This document shows, piece after piece, positions 15,459 to 21,558 of a stretch of 21,558 nucleotides of DNA. The notes beneath the pieces were generated by a model. The model was not told the origin of the DNA. It did no database searches and saw only the letters and a list, made by a program, of their open reading frames with translations. This DNA is from Akkermansia muciniphila (GTDB lineage: Bacteria; Pseudomonadota; Gammaproteobacteria; Burkholderiales; Burkholderiaceae_C). Numbering within the stretch: position 1 is the stretch's first letter; every line of letters starts with the position of its first letter. The position numbers were made by a program, and so were the translations under genes. The DNA is taken from the NCBI GenBank assembly GCA_943327015.2, contig CALPVM020000005.1, positions 1 through 21,558 of the forward strand, read 5' to 3'.

Positions 15459-15489
15459 AAAAAAAGCGACCCGGTTCTGTGGGTCGCTT
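15459..15489. terminator. Strong terminator of the S10 cluster, shared with the TlpA gene
   Basis: The stem GCGACCC/GGGTCGC (15466-15472 and 15481-15487) is extended by A:T pairs and has an 8-base loop. On the minus strand it is followed by seven T, ideal for ending the S10 transcript 28 bases after the rpsQ stop. On the plus strand the tract is TTATTTATTT, weaker, and serves the thioredoxin gene that ends at 15446. Confidence 0.85.
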
Positions 15490-15516
15490 ATTTATTTCAA
15501 ACCATTAAGAATTAAC

Positions 15517-15786
15517 TTAAACAGCTGAGGCTTTTTCAACTAGGCGGGTAGCAACCCAGTTTTTAGTTTTAGAGATGGGTCTACTTTCAGTAATTTCGAT
15601 CGTATCACCCAACTTGTACTCACTTTTTTCATCGTGAGCATGGTACTTACTGGATTTACCAACAATTTTTCCATACAGCTCATGCTTAACGCGACGCTCA
15701 ATCAACACTGTCACTGTTTTGGAGCGTTTGTCACTGACAACTTTGCCAATCAGAGTGCGCTTGAGGGATTTTTTAGCTTCCGTCAT
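15517..15786 (-). CDS. rpsQ: 30S ribosomal protein S17
   Basis: This 89-residue primary binder of 16S rRNA is recognised from LKRTLIGKVVSDKRSKTVTVLIERR at the start and the KTKNWVATRLVEKA ending. Start ATG with AAGGAG upstream, 10 bases after rpmC. It is the last gene of this ribosomal cluster: a strong terminator follows, and rplN does not appear next to it as it does in E. coli. Confidence 0.97.
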   Translation of the reverse strand: MTEAKKSLKRTLIGKVVSDKRSKTVTVLIERRVKHELYGKIVGKSSKYHAHDEKSEYKLGDTIEITESRPISKTKNWVATRLVEKASAV

Positions 15787-15796
15787 TGTTTACTCC

Positions 15797-16003
15797 TTAT
15801 TTGGCGGATGTTGCAGCATTTTGCTTCTCGACAAGAATAGTCTTGGCGCGAGCAATAGCACGGCGCGCTAAGCGCAGTGTCGCTGTGTTGTTAAGTTGTT
15901 GGGTTGCTTTTTGCATACGTAAGCCAAAGTGTGCCTTTTGCAACTCTTTGACTTCGGTTTTTAATCCAGCAATGTCTTTTTGACGAAGTTCGGTAGTGTT
16001 CAT
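15797..16003 (-). CDS. rpmC: 50S ribosomal protein L29
   Basis: This 68-residue helical protein sits at the exit of the nascent peptide tunnel. The family pattern is ELRQKDIAGLKTEVKELQKAHFGLRMQKATQQL, followed by a helix with RRAIARAKTIL. AGGAGA upstream of the ATG is clear. It lies 16 bases after rplP. Confidence 0.96.
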   Translation of the reverse strand: MNTTELRQKDIAGLKTEVKELQKAHFGLRMQKATQQLNNTATLRLARRAIARAKTILVEKQNAATSAK

Positions 16004-16019
16004 GGTTACATTCTCCTGA

Positions 16020-16436
16020 TTACTGACCGATCATTCGGCTGACAAATGTGGTACGCAATGGCAACTTGGCAGCGGCCAAACGAAAGGCTTCACGCGCGAG
16101 TTCTTCAGGTACGCCTACAATTTCGAACACTATTTTTCCGGGCTGAATTTCAGCCACATAGTATTCGGGGTTACCTTTACCGTTACCCATACGCACTTCA
16201 GCAGGCTTTTGGGAAATTGGTTTATCCGGGAAAACGCGAATCCATATACGACCACCGCGTTTTACGTGGCGTGAAATAGCACGTCGGGCAGACTCAATTT
16301 GGCGTGCAGTTAAACGACCACGATCTGTACACTTAAGACCAAAATCACCAAAAGCAACCGAGCTACCCCGGGTTGCTATGCCGGTGTTACGGCCTTTTTG
16401 CTCTTTGCGGTATTTGCGACGAGCGGGTTGCAACAT
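16020..16436 (-). CDS. rplP: 50S ribosomal protein L16
   Basis: This 138-residue protein organises the A-site region of the 50S subunit. The N-terminus MLQPARRKYRKEQKGRN and the RGGRIWIRVFPDKPISQKP block are diagnostic. The start lies two bases after the rpsC stop, with AAAGGAGA in the end of rpsC. Length is close to the E. coli protein (136). Confidence 0.98.
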   Translation of the reverse strand: MLQPARRKYRKEQKGRNTGIATRGSSVAFGDFGLKCTDRGRLTARQIESARRAISRHVKRGGRIWIRVFPDKPISQKPAEVRMGNGKGNPEYYVAEIQPGKIVFEIVGVPEELAREAFRLAAAKLPLRTTFVSRMIGQ

Positions 16437-16438
16437 AA

Positions 16439-17335
16439 TTATTCTCCTTTGCCGTCAGCTGTAGCTGCTGGCGCGGCGACTTTGCGAACGCGCTTAACGG
16501 CGGGGTTATTGGCATTAGCGCCTACTGCTTCCGCGGGTTTATCGCTTCCATCAGATGGAGCAACATTTCCACCGGCTGGACGACGAGCACCACGACCAGC
16601 TGGACGGTCAGAGGATGGACGTGTTCCAGGACGGTCTTCGCGGCGCGGACCACGTGGACGACGCTCTTCCTCAGGGCGTTGCTCAACCGCTGCTGGCTGG
16701 TCATTACGTCCTAAGTTATCACCCTTGTAGACCCATACCTTAACACCAATCACACCGTAGGTGGTTTTGGCTTCAGATGTTCCGTAGTCAATATCTGCAC
16801 GAAGTGTGTGAAGTGGTACACGACCTTCACGGTACCATTCTGTACGTGCAATTTCGATACCATTCAAACGACCAGCGGACATGATCTTGATGCCTAAAGC
16901 GCCCAAACGCATTGCGTTTTGCATGGCACGCTTCATAGCACGGCGGAACATAATACGCTTTTCGAGCTGCTGCGTAATGCTGTCTGCAATTAATTTAGCA
17001 TCGATTTCTGGCTTACGCACTTCTTCGATGTTGACAGCAACTGGCACATTGAGCTGTTTGCCCAAATCACGCTTCAAGTTTTCAATATCTTCACCTTTTT
17101 TTCCTATCACGACACCAGGGCGTGAAGAGAAAATGGTAATACGCGCGTTTTTAGCAGGGCGCTCTATCAAAATACGTGAAACGGATGCATTTTTCAGTTT
17201 GGCCTTCAGGTATTCACGCACTTTGATGTCTTCGGCCAACATGCCTGAGAAATCGTTGTTGCTTGCATACCAGCGGGAAGACCAGTTACGGCTTACGCTT
17301 AAGCGAAAGCCAGTGGGGTGGATTTTTTGTCCCAT
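16439..17335 (-). CDS. rpsC: 30S ribosomal protein S3 with long C-terminal tail
   Basis: This 298-residue protein forms part of the mRNA entry channel. The N-terminus MGQKIHPTGFRLS is typical, the KH domain has PGVVIGKKGEDI at about 73-84, and the S3 core ends near residue 205 (GVKVWVYKG). Residues 206-298 form a low-complexity, Arg/Pro/Ala-rich tail; E. coli S3 has 233 residues in all. The tail and its ending (VKRVRKVAAPA) resemble Burkholderiales S3 from memory. The longest frame begins at TTG 17362 within rplV, but the ATG at 17333-17335 with AGGA upstream gives the canonical start. Confidence 0.97.
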   Translation of the reverse strand: MGQKIHPTGFRLSVSRNWSSRWYASNNDFSGMLAEDIKVREYLKAKLKNASVSRILIERPAKNARITIFSSRPGVVIGKKGEDIENLKRDLGKQLNVPVAVNIEEVRKPEIDAKLIADSITQQLEKRIMFRRAMKRAMQNAMRLGALGIKIMSAGRLNGIEIARTEWYREGRVPLHTLRADIDYGTSEAKTTYGVIGVKVWVYKGDNLGRNDQPAAVEQRPEEERRPRGPRREDRPGTRPSSDRPAGRGARRPAGGNVAPSDGSDKPAEAVGANANNPAVKRVRKVAAPAATADGKGE

Positions 17336-17351
17336 AAGTTCCTGGCCTCTT

Positions 17352-17681
17352 TCAGTTTCCAACCGTTACGTACACGTGGCACGTAGGTTTTCTGATTTGA
17401 TTTCCGCGACCTTTAGCGCGGGCGGTAAAGCGACGTAAAGAAGCACCTTGTTCAACGTAAATGGTTTTCACCTTGAGTTCGTCGATATCTGCACCATCGT
17501 TATGCTCTGCATTAGCGATAGCTGACTCCAGTACTTTCTTAATGATCACGGCGGCCTTCTTTTGCGTAAATTGCAAAATGTTGAGCGCTTGATCCACTTT
17601 TTTGCCGCGGATTAAATCTGCGACTAGACGGCCTTTATCTACAGATAAACGAACGCCACGAAGGGTTGCACGAGTTTCCAT
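17352..17681 (-). CDS. rplV: 50S ribosomal protein L22
   Basis: This 109-residue protein lines the peptide exit tunnel, and its beta-hairpin is where macrolide resistance changes arise in other bacteria. The N-terminus METRATLRGVRLSVDKGRLVAD and the C-terminal RFTARAKGRGNQIRKPTCHV are family marks. The frame extends upstream into rpsS, but a perfect AAGGAGGTGAAC precedes the ATG at 17679-17681, so the start is secure. The gap to rpsS is 10 bases. Confidence 0.98.
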   Translation of the reverse strand: METRATLRGVRLSVDKGRLVADLIRGKKVDQALNILQFTQKKAAVIIKKVLESAIANAEHNDGADIDELKVKTIYVEQGASLRRFTARAKGRGNQIRKPTCHVYVTVGN

Positions 17682-17691
17682 GTTCACCTCC

Positions 17692-17970
17692 TTATTTCTT
17701 TTGGACTTTTTTGTCCGCAGGGTGACCCTTGAAAGTTCGTGTGAGCGCAAACTCACCCAACTTATGGCCTACCATTTGGTCAGTAATATAAACAGGCACG
17801 TGTTGCTTGCCGTTGTGCACAGCAATTGTCAACCCAATGAATTCAGGCAGAATCATTGAACGGCGCGACCATGTTTTAATGGGTTTTTTGTCCTTGGTAG
17901 CTACTGCTTTTTCAGTTTTTGCAACCAAGTGATGATCCACAAAGGGACCTTTTTTAAGCGAACGAGTCAT
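17692..17970 (-). CDS. rpsS: 30S ribosomal protein S19
   Basis: This 92-residue protein of the 30S head contacts the A-site finger and S13. The start MTRSLKKGPFVDHHL and the VPVYITDQMVGHKLGEFALTRTF block are diagnostic. AAAGGG precedes the ATG. It follows rplB after 12 bases and has the usual length. Confidence 0.98.
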   Translation of the reverse strand: MTRSLKKGPFVDHHLVAKTEKAVATKDKKPIKTWSRRSMILPEFIGLTIAVHNGKQHVPVYITDQMVGHKLGEFALTRTFKGHPADKKVQKK

Positions 17971-17982
17971 TGTTCTTACCCT

Positions 17983-18807
17983 TTACTTCTTGCGACGCGA
18001 CACGATCATGACCTGCGTGCGCTTGTTGTTACGGGTACGGTATCCCTTGGTCAGATTACCCCAAGGATCGACGGCATGACGACCTTCACCAGTTTTACCT
18101 TCACCACCACCGTGGGGGTGATCGATTGGGTTCATTACCACGCCGCGAACGGTAGGACGAATACCCATCCAGCGCTTAACACCGGCTTTACCCAATTGAC
18201 GCAAGCTGTGCTCTTCATTGGCAACTTGACCAATGGTGGCGCGGCAGTCAATGTGAATTTTGCGTACTTCGCCGGAACGGATACGTACCTGAGCATAGGT
18301 ACCTTCACGTGCGAGCAAGGTTGCAGAAGTACCCGCTGAGCGAATGATTTGAGCGCCTTTTCCAATTTGCAACTCAATGCAATGGATGATAGAGCCCACA
18401 GGAATATTGCGAATAGGCAATGTGTTACCAACGCGAATTGGAGCCTCAGGGCCACTCATGATTGTGGATCCAACTTCCAAACCACGGGGAGCAATGATGT
18501 AGTGACGCTCACCATCAGCGTAGCAAACCAGTGCGATATGTGCCGAACGGTTAGGATCGTACTCAATACGCTCTACTTTGGCTGGAATACCATCTTTAAC
18601 ACGACGGAAATCTACAACACGGTAATGGTGCTTATGACCACCACCCTTGTGGCGTGTGGTGATATGACCATTGTTGTTACGACCAGCGTGCTGGAATTGT
18701 GGCTCCAGCAATGCAGCGTGAGGTGCACCTTTGTAGAGATGATCACGTGAAATCTTCACCACGCCACGACGGCCTGGGGAAGTAGGTTTCATTTTAATAA
18801 CTGCCAT
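17983..18807 (-). CDS. rplB: 50S ribosomal protein L2
   Basis: This 274-residue protein is needed for subunit association and lies near the peptidyl transferase centre. The start is MAVIKMKPTSPGRRGVVK; the middle has the KGGGHKHHYR and DFRR segments; the C-terminal VMNPIDHPHGGGEGK contains the conserved His equivalent to E. coli His229. The gene starts two bases after the rplW stop, indicating coupled translation. Confidence 0.98.
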   Translation of the reverse strand: MAVIKMKPTSPGRRGVVKISRDHLYKGAPHAALLEPQFQHAGRNNNGHITTRHKGGGHKHHYRVVDFRRVKDGIPAKVERIEYDPNRSAHIALVCYADGERHYIIAPRGLEVGSTIMSGPEAPIRVGNTLPIRNIPVGSIIHCIELQIGKGAQIIRSAGTSATLLAREGTYAQVRIRSGEVRKIHIDCRATIGQVANEEHSLRQLGKAGVKRWMGIRPTVRGVVMNPIDHPHGGGEGKTGEGRHAVDPWGNLTKGYRTRNNKRTQVMIVSRRKK

Positions 18808-18809
18808 GA

Positions 18810-19136
18810 TTAAGCGGCCTCCCCACCAATGTTGAGCTCTTGGCCAGGCTGAAGCGTTACGTATGCTTTACGTACGTTGTCACGACGACCAACGGACTTT
18901 CCAAAACGCTTGGTTTTACCCTTGGTATTCACAACGGAAACACCCTTGACATCAACCTTGAACATCATTTCCACAGCGGCTTTGATTTCAAATTTGGTTG
19001 CATCTTGCAGAACTTTGAATGTGACTGCATTGCTTTTCTCGGCAACCATTGTGGCTTTTTCAGACACAATTGGCGCCACTAGAACTTGCATTAAACGACC
19101 TTCGTCGAATTTTGCGGGTTTCATTGTTTGGCTCAT
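18810..19136 (-). CDS. rplW: 50S ribosomal protein L23
   Basis: This 108-residue protein stands at the tunnel exit, the docking site for trigger factor and SRP in E. coli. The core APIVSEKATMVAEKSNAVTFKV and the KGKTKRFGKSVGRR loop identify it. It has a short N-terminal extension (about 15 residues) before the usual L23 start region, with an internal Met at 16 as an alternative. The chosen ATG overlaps the rplD stop as ATGA, a strong argument for it. Confidence 0.97.
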   Translation of the reverse strand: MSQTMKPAKFDEGRLMQVLVAPIVSEKATMVAEKSNAVTFKVLQDATKFEIKAAVEMMFKVDVKGVSVVNTKGKTKRFGKSVGRRDNVRKAYVTLQPGQELNIGGEAA

Positions 19137-19753
19137 TCGAACATCTCCTTGAGTTTGTCCATGGCAGCCTTGGTTACCAATACCTTGCGGTAATGAACCA
19201 ATGAAACTGGATCAGCGTAACGGGGTTCTACTACCAGCACATTGACCAGATTGCGGGAAGCGAGGTACAGATTTTCATCGACTTCGTCTGCAATGACGAG
19301 CACCGAGGCCAAGTTCATAGCTTTGAATTTAGCTGCGAGTGTTTTGGTTTTAGGTGAATCTACCTTGAGTGATTCAACCACTGCCAAACGTCCTTCACGC
19401 GCCAACTGCGAAAAAATGGCTGCCATACCGGCACGGTACATTTTTTTGTTCAGTTTTTGACTGAAGTTTTCATCAGGCATGTTAGGAAATATACGACCAC
19501 CACCACGCCACAATGGGGATGATGTCATACCAGCACGCGCGCGACCAGTTCCTTTTTGTTTAAAAGGTTTTTTGGTAGAGTGCTTAACCTGTTCACGGTC
19601 TTTTTGTGCACGGGTACCCTGACGTGCATTGGCTTGAAAAGCAACAACAACTTGGTGGACGAGGTCTTCGTTATAGGCACGGCCAAATACGGTTTCTGGA
19701 ACTTCGTATTGTGCTGTTGCCTGTCCTTGGTCATTCAGGAGTTCGATCTGCAT
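19133..19753 (-). CDS. rplD: 50S ribosomal protein L4
   Basis: This 206-residue protein has a long loop that reaches into the exit tunnel (QGTRAQKDREQVKHSTKKPFKQKGTG region, about 43-72). In E. coli L4 also represses its own S10 operon through the leader RNA; whether it does so here is unknown. The ATG at 19753 shares one base with the rplC stop (TGATG) and has AAAGGAG upstream. The stop overlaps the rplW start. Confidence 0.98.
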   Translation of the reverse strand: MQIELLNDQGQATAQYEVPETVFGRAYNEDLVHQVVVAFQANARQGTRAQKDREQVKHSTKKPFKQKGTGRARAGMTSSPLWRGGGRIFPNMPDENFSQKLNKKMYRAGMAAIFSQLAREGRLAVVESLKVDSPKTKTLAAKFKAMNLASVLVIADEVDENLYLASRNLVNVLVVEPRYADPVSLVHYRKVLVTKAAMDKLKEMFE

Positions 19754-20424
19754 CAGTTTGCTCCTTTAGAAGTTACTTTTACAGCGGGACGCACGGTTAC
19801 AAAACCACCCGCAGAACCTGGGACTGCACCTTTGATGAGCAGCAATTGACGTGCTTCATCGATGCGAATAACGTCGAGGTTTTGGGTTGTAACTGTTTCG
19901 TCACCCATGTGACCTGTCATGCGCTTACCAGGAAATACGCGACCTGGATCTTGCGCCATACCAATCGAACCAGGCACATTGTGCGAACGGCTGTTACCGT
20001 GTGATGCACGTTGTGAGCTCATGTTGTGACGCTTGATGGTGCCCGCATAACCCTTACCAATGGAAGCACCTTGTACATCCACTTTTTGACCAACGGTAAA
20101 TACGTCAGTTACAGGAACTGAAGCTCCAGCAGCGTATTTTGCTGCTGCGTCTGCAGTTACTCTGAATTCTTGGATTATTTCACCCGCCTGTACACCCGCT
20201 TTAGCCAAGTGACCTGCCGTGGGCTTATTGACACGTGATGCTTTACGCTCGCCAAACGTTACCTGCAAGGCAACGTAGCCGTCGTTCTCTTGGGTTTTAA
20301 CCTGTGTCACTCGGTTGTTTGATACATCCACTACGGTGACGGGAACTGCATCCCCTTCGTCCGTAAATATGCGCATCATGCCCACCTTGCGACCCAGCAA
20401 CCCTAAGTGATTGCTAAGACTCAT
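19753..20424 (-). CDS. rplC: 50S ribosomal protein L3
   Basis: This 223-residue protein binds 23S rRNA early in assembly and reaches the peptidyl transferase centre. The start MSLSNHLGLLGRKVGMMRIF and the GMAQDPGRVFPGKRMTGHMG loop (the Gln there is methylated in E. coli) are diagnostic. The frame extends 19 codons upstream to a non-ATG codon in the leader, but GGAG lies seven bases before the ATG at 20422-20424 and the N-terminus fits the family. It is the first gene of a unit that has its own promoter and leader (20425-20580). Confidence 0.97.
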   Translation of the reverse strand: MSLSNHLGLLGRKVGMMRIFTDEGDAVPVTVVDVSNNRVTQVKTQENDGYVALQVTFGERKASRVNKPTAGHLAKAGVQAGEIIQEFRVTADAAAKYAAGASVPVTDVFTVGQKVDVQGASIGKGYAGTIKRHNMSSQRASHGNSRSHNVPGSIGMAQDPGRVFPGKRMTGHMGDETVTTQNLDVIRIDEARQLLLIKGAVPGSAGGFVTVRPAVKVTSKGAN

Positions 20425-20497
20425 TGTTTTCTCCGTTACTTTTGCCGCCGCTACTTCAATTGGTATTGGCGTGTATTGCAAAAGACTGTTAATAAAA

Positions 20498-20523
20498 CTT
20501 CGCCCAAATTTCTTTGGGCGAAG
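20498..20523 (-). promoter_or_regulatory. Stem-loop at the start of the rplC leader, terminator-like
   Basis: An 11-bp perfect stem (CTTCGCCCAAA/TTTGGGCGAAG) with loop TTTC (plus 20509-20512) is followed on the minus strand by TTTTATT. Placed 57 bases after the rpsJ stop, it could terminate the tuf-rpsJ transcript. Yet the promoter called at 20530-20558 lies upstream of it, so it would also sit at the 5' end of the rplC transcript, as an attenuator or a 5' protecting hairpin. Its left edge is 73 bases before the rplC start. Confidence 0.6.
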
Positions 20524-20529
20524 CCTTTG

Positions 20530-20558
20530 ATTTTAGCTTGCTTTATTTTTAATTGCAA
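20530..20558 (-). promoter_or_regulatory. Sigma-70 type promoter for the rplC-rpsQ operon
   Basis: On the minus strand TTGCAA (plus 20553-20558) and TAAAAT (plus 20530-20535) are separated by exactly 17 bases. The AT-rich stretch between and upstream fits a strong promoter. The expected start site is about 20523-20526, at the base of the following hairpin. Confidence 0.6.
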
Positions 20559-20580
20559 GCCAAAAAACTTTTAAGTTGAA

Positions 20581-20895
20581 TTATTGCAACTTGATTTCTA
20601 CATCCACACCTGCGGGCAAGTCTAGTTTCATTAGTGCGTCCACTGTTTTATCTGTAGGATCTACGATATCCATCAGACGTTGGTGGGTACGAATTTCAAA
20701 CTGGTCTCGGCTGGTTTTGTTAACGTGCGGGGAACGCAGAATATCAACACGCTTCTTGCGTGTTGGCAAAGGCACTGGACCCTTAACCATTGCACCGGTG
20801 CGCTTTGCAGTGTCTACGATTTCTGCAGCTGACTGATCGATCAGTTTGTAGTCAAACGCCTTGAGGCGGATACGAATTTTTTGCTTAGTTGCCAT
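20581..20895 (-). CDS. rpsJ: 30S ribosomal protein S10
   Basis: This 104-residue protein of the 30S head is also known as transcription factor NusE, acting with NusB in antitermination. KIRIRLKAFDYKLIDQSAAEIV at the start and the KGPVPLPTRKKR loop are diagnostic. It starts 14 bases after the tuf stop, with AGGA before the ATG, so it is co-transcribed with tuf rather than with rplC. This arrangement is common in betaproteobacteria. Confidence 0.98.
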   Translation of the reverse strand: MATKQKIRIRLKAFDYKLIDQSAAEIVDTAKRTGAMVKGPVPLPTRKKRVDILRSPHVNKTSRDQFEIRTHQRLMDIVDPTDKTVDALMKLDLPAGVDVEIKLQ

Positions 20896-20909
20896 GGTAT
20901 GTCCTGGTA

Positions 20910-21557
20910 TTAAGCAATGATTTTCGCAACCACACCCGCACCAACGGTACGACCACCTTCACGGATAGCGAAGCGTAAACCTTCTTCCATCGCGATCGGG
21001 TTGATCAGCTTAACGGTGATGGATACGTTGTCGCCAGGCATCACCATTTCTTTGCCTTCTGGCAGTTCGATGGCACCGGTTACGTCCGTGGTACGGAAGT
21101 AAAACTGGGGACGGTAGTTGTTAAAGAATGGTGTGTGACGGCCGCCTTCGTCTTTGCTCAAAACGTAGATCTCACCGGTAAAGTGGGTGTGTGGCTTGAT
21201 AGAGCCGGGCTTGCACAAAACTTGTCCGCGCTGTACATCTTCGCGCTTGGTTCCGCGCAACAAGATACCTACGTTGTCGCCTGCTTGACCTTGGTCGAGC
21301 AGTTTGCGGAACATTTCCACGCCTGTGCAGGTGGTTTTTTGTGTGTCGGTGATACCAACGATTTCAATTTCTTCGCCAACTTTAACAATGCCGCGTTCTA
21401 CACGACCGGTTACCACGGTACCGCGACCGGAGATGGAGAATACGTCTTCTACTGGCATCAGGAATGTGCCATCTACTGCGCGCTCTGGCAGAGGTATGTA
21501 GCTGTCCAGTGCGTCAGCCAGTTTCATGATAGCGCCTTCGCCCAAGTCGCCTTTGTC
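20910..21557 (-). CDS. tuf: Elongation factor Tu, C-terminal 215 residues (5' end outside the window)
   Basis: EF-Tu brings aminoacyl-tRNA to the ribosome. Only domains 2 and 3 and the end of the GTPase domain are present. PIPERAVD-type LPERAVDGTFLMPVEDVF starts domain 2, then RGTVVTGRVERG, KTTCTGVEMFRKLLDQG and the ending GGRTVGAGVVAKIIA. The frame is open to the window edge; an apparent start at 21545 is TTG (Leu) inside the gene, not a real start. Full-length EF-Tu has about 396 residues. It precedes rpsJ, as at the end of a str operon (rpsL-rpsG-fusA-tuf), whose other genes would lie beyond the window. Confidence 0.98.
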   Translation of the reverse strand, partial: DKGDLGEGAIMKLADALDSYIPLPERAVDGTFLMPVEDVFSISGRGTVVTGRVERGIVKVGEEIEIVGITDTQKTTCTGVEMFRKLLDQGQAGDNVGILLRGTKREDVQRGQVLCKPGSIKPHTHFTGEIYVLSKDEGGRHTPFFNNYRPQFYFRTTDVTGAIELPEGKEMVMPGDNVSITVKLINPIAMEEGLRFAIREGGRTVGAGVVAKIIA

Positions 21558-21558
21558 G

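Noticed and set aside
16398..16730. A 110-codon plus-strand open frame opposite the end of rpsC
   Set aside because: It is the complement of the GC-rich S3 tail, with low-complexity Arg/Pro/Ser content and no ribosome binding site; it is a shadow frame.
20573..20592. A terminator directly at the rpsJ stop (AAGTTG/CAACTT stem)
   Set aside because: The 6-bp AT-rich stem with an 8-base loop is too weak and its T run is displaced; the hairpin at 20498-20523 is a better candidate.
1..21558. Mobile elements, CRISPR arrays, toxin-antitoxin or defence genes, or a novel multi-gene system
   Set aside because: All long open frames not in shadow were accounted for by housekeeping or conserved families, and I saw no direct repeat arrays, transposase motifs or composition shifts. 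The integration mark often seen at tRNA genes is absent here.

Overview
This 21.6-kb window is a housekeeping stretch of a proteobacterial chromosome, most likely a betaproteobacterium of the order Burkholderiales. The evidence is the gene families and their grouping: cytochrome c5-like gene next to tRNA-Met and tRNA-Arg, YheT hydrolase beside the atp operon, YbeD-LipB-LipA, a mannose-type EIIA/HPr/EI phosphotransferase set without sugar-specific permease, rpsJ travelling with tuf, and a ribosomal protein S3 with a long Arg/Pro-rich tail. Base composition looks moderate by eye (roughly mid-40s % GC), low for many free-living Burkholderiales. I did not assign a genus. Gene packing is tight. The longest stretch without a gene is 156 bases (20425-20580), so no gap exceeds 300 bases.

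Layout, left to right. 1-237: convergent tRNA-Met (+) and tRNA-Arg (-) around a bidirectional terminator. 335-859: a membrane-anchored c-type cytochrome (+). 899-2436: a two-gene minus-strand unit, yheT then a conserved unknown gene, lying directly behind the atp terminator. 2523-9694: the complete F1Fo ATP synthase operon on the minus strand (atpI-B-E-F-H-A-G-D-C). 9812-11835: divergent plus-strand ybeD-lipB-lipA for protein lipoylation. 11858-14343: minus-strand EIIA-HPr-EI regulatory PTS. 14394-14906 (-) and 14952-15446 (+): a lipoprotein divergent from a TlpA-type thioredoxin. 15517-20424: the S10 ribosomal protein cluster (rplC to rpsQ) on the minus strand. 20581-21557: rpsJ and the 3' part of tuf, the end of a str-type operon that continues beyond the window.

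The genes form separate functional blocks: respiration and ATP synthesis (cytochrome c, ATP synthase), cofactor supply for 2-oxoacid dehydrogenases (LipB/LipA), phosphoenolpyruvate-linked signalling (PTS), periplasmic thiol chemistry (TlpA) and translation (S10 cluster, EF-Tu, tRNAs).

I found no sign of a mobile element, CRISPR array, defence system or unknown multi-gene system. The points worth a second look are regulatory or architectural: terminators shared between convergent genes or fused with stop and start codons, a strong promoter whose transcript would begin almost at a stem-loop ahead of rplC, a perfect -35 box between atpG and atpD, the 32-nt EIIA/HPr overlap, and an S10 cluster that ends at a strong terminator without the spc genes following. 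Several starts were moved inward from the longest open frame because the upstream codon is TTG and the inner ATG has a better ribosome binding site or matches the family: yheT, atpD, atpE, ptsI, rpsC, rplV and rplC.
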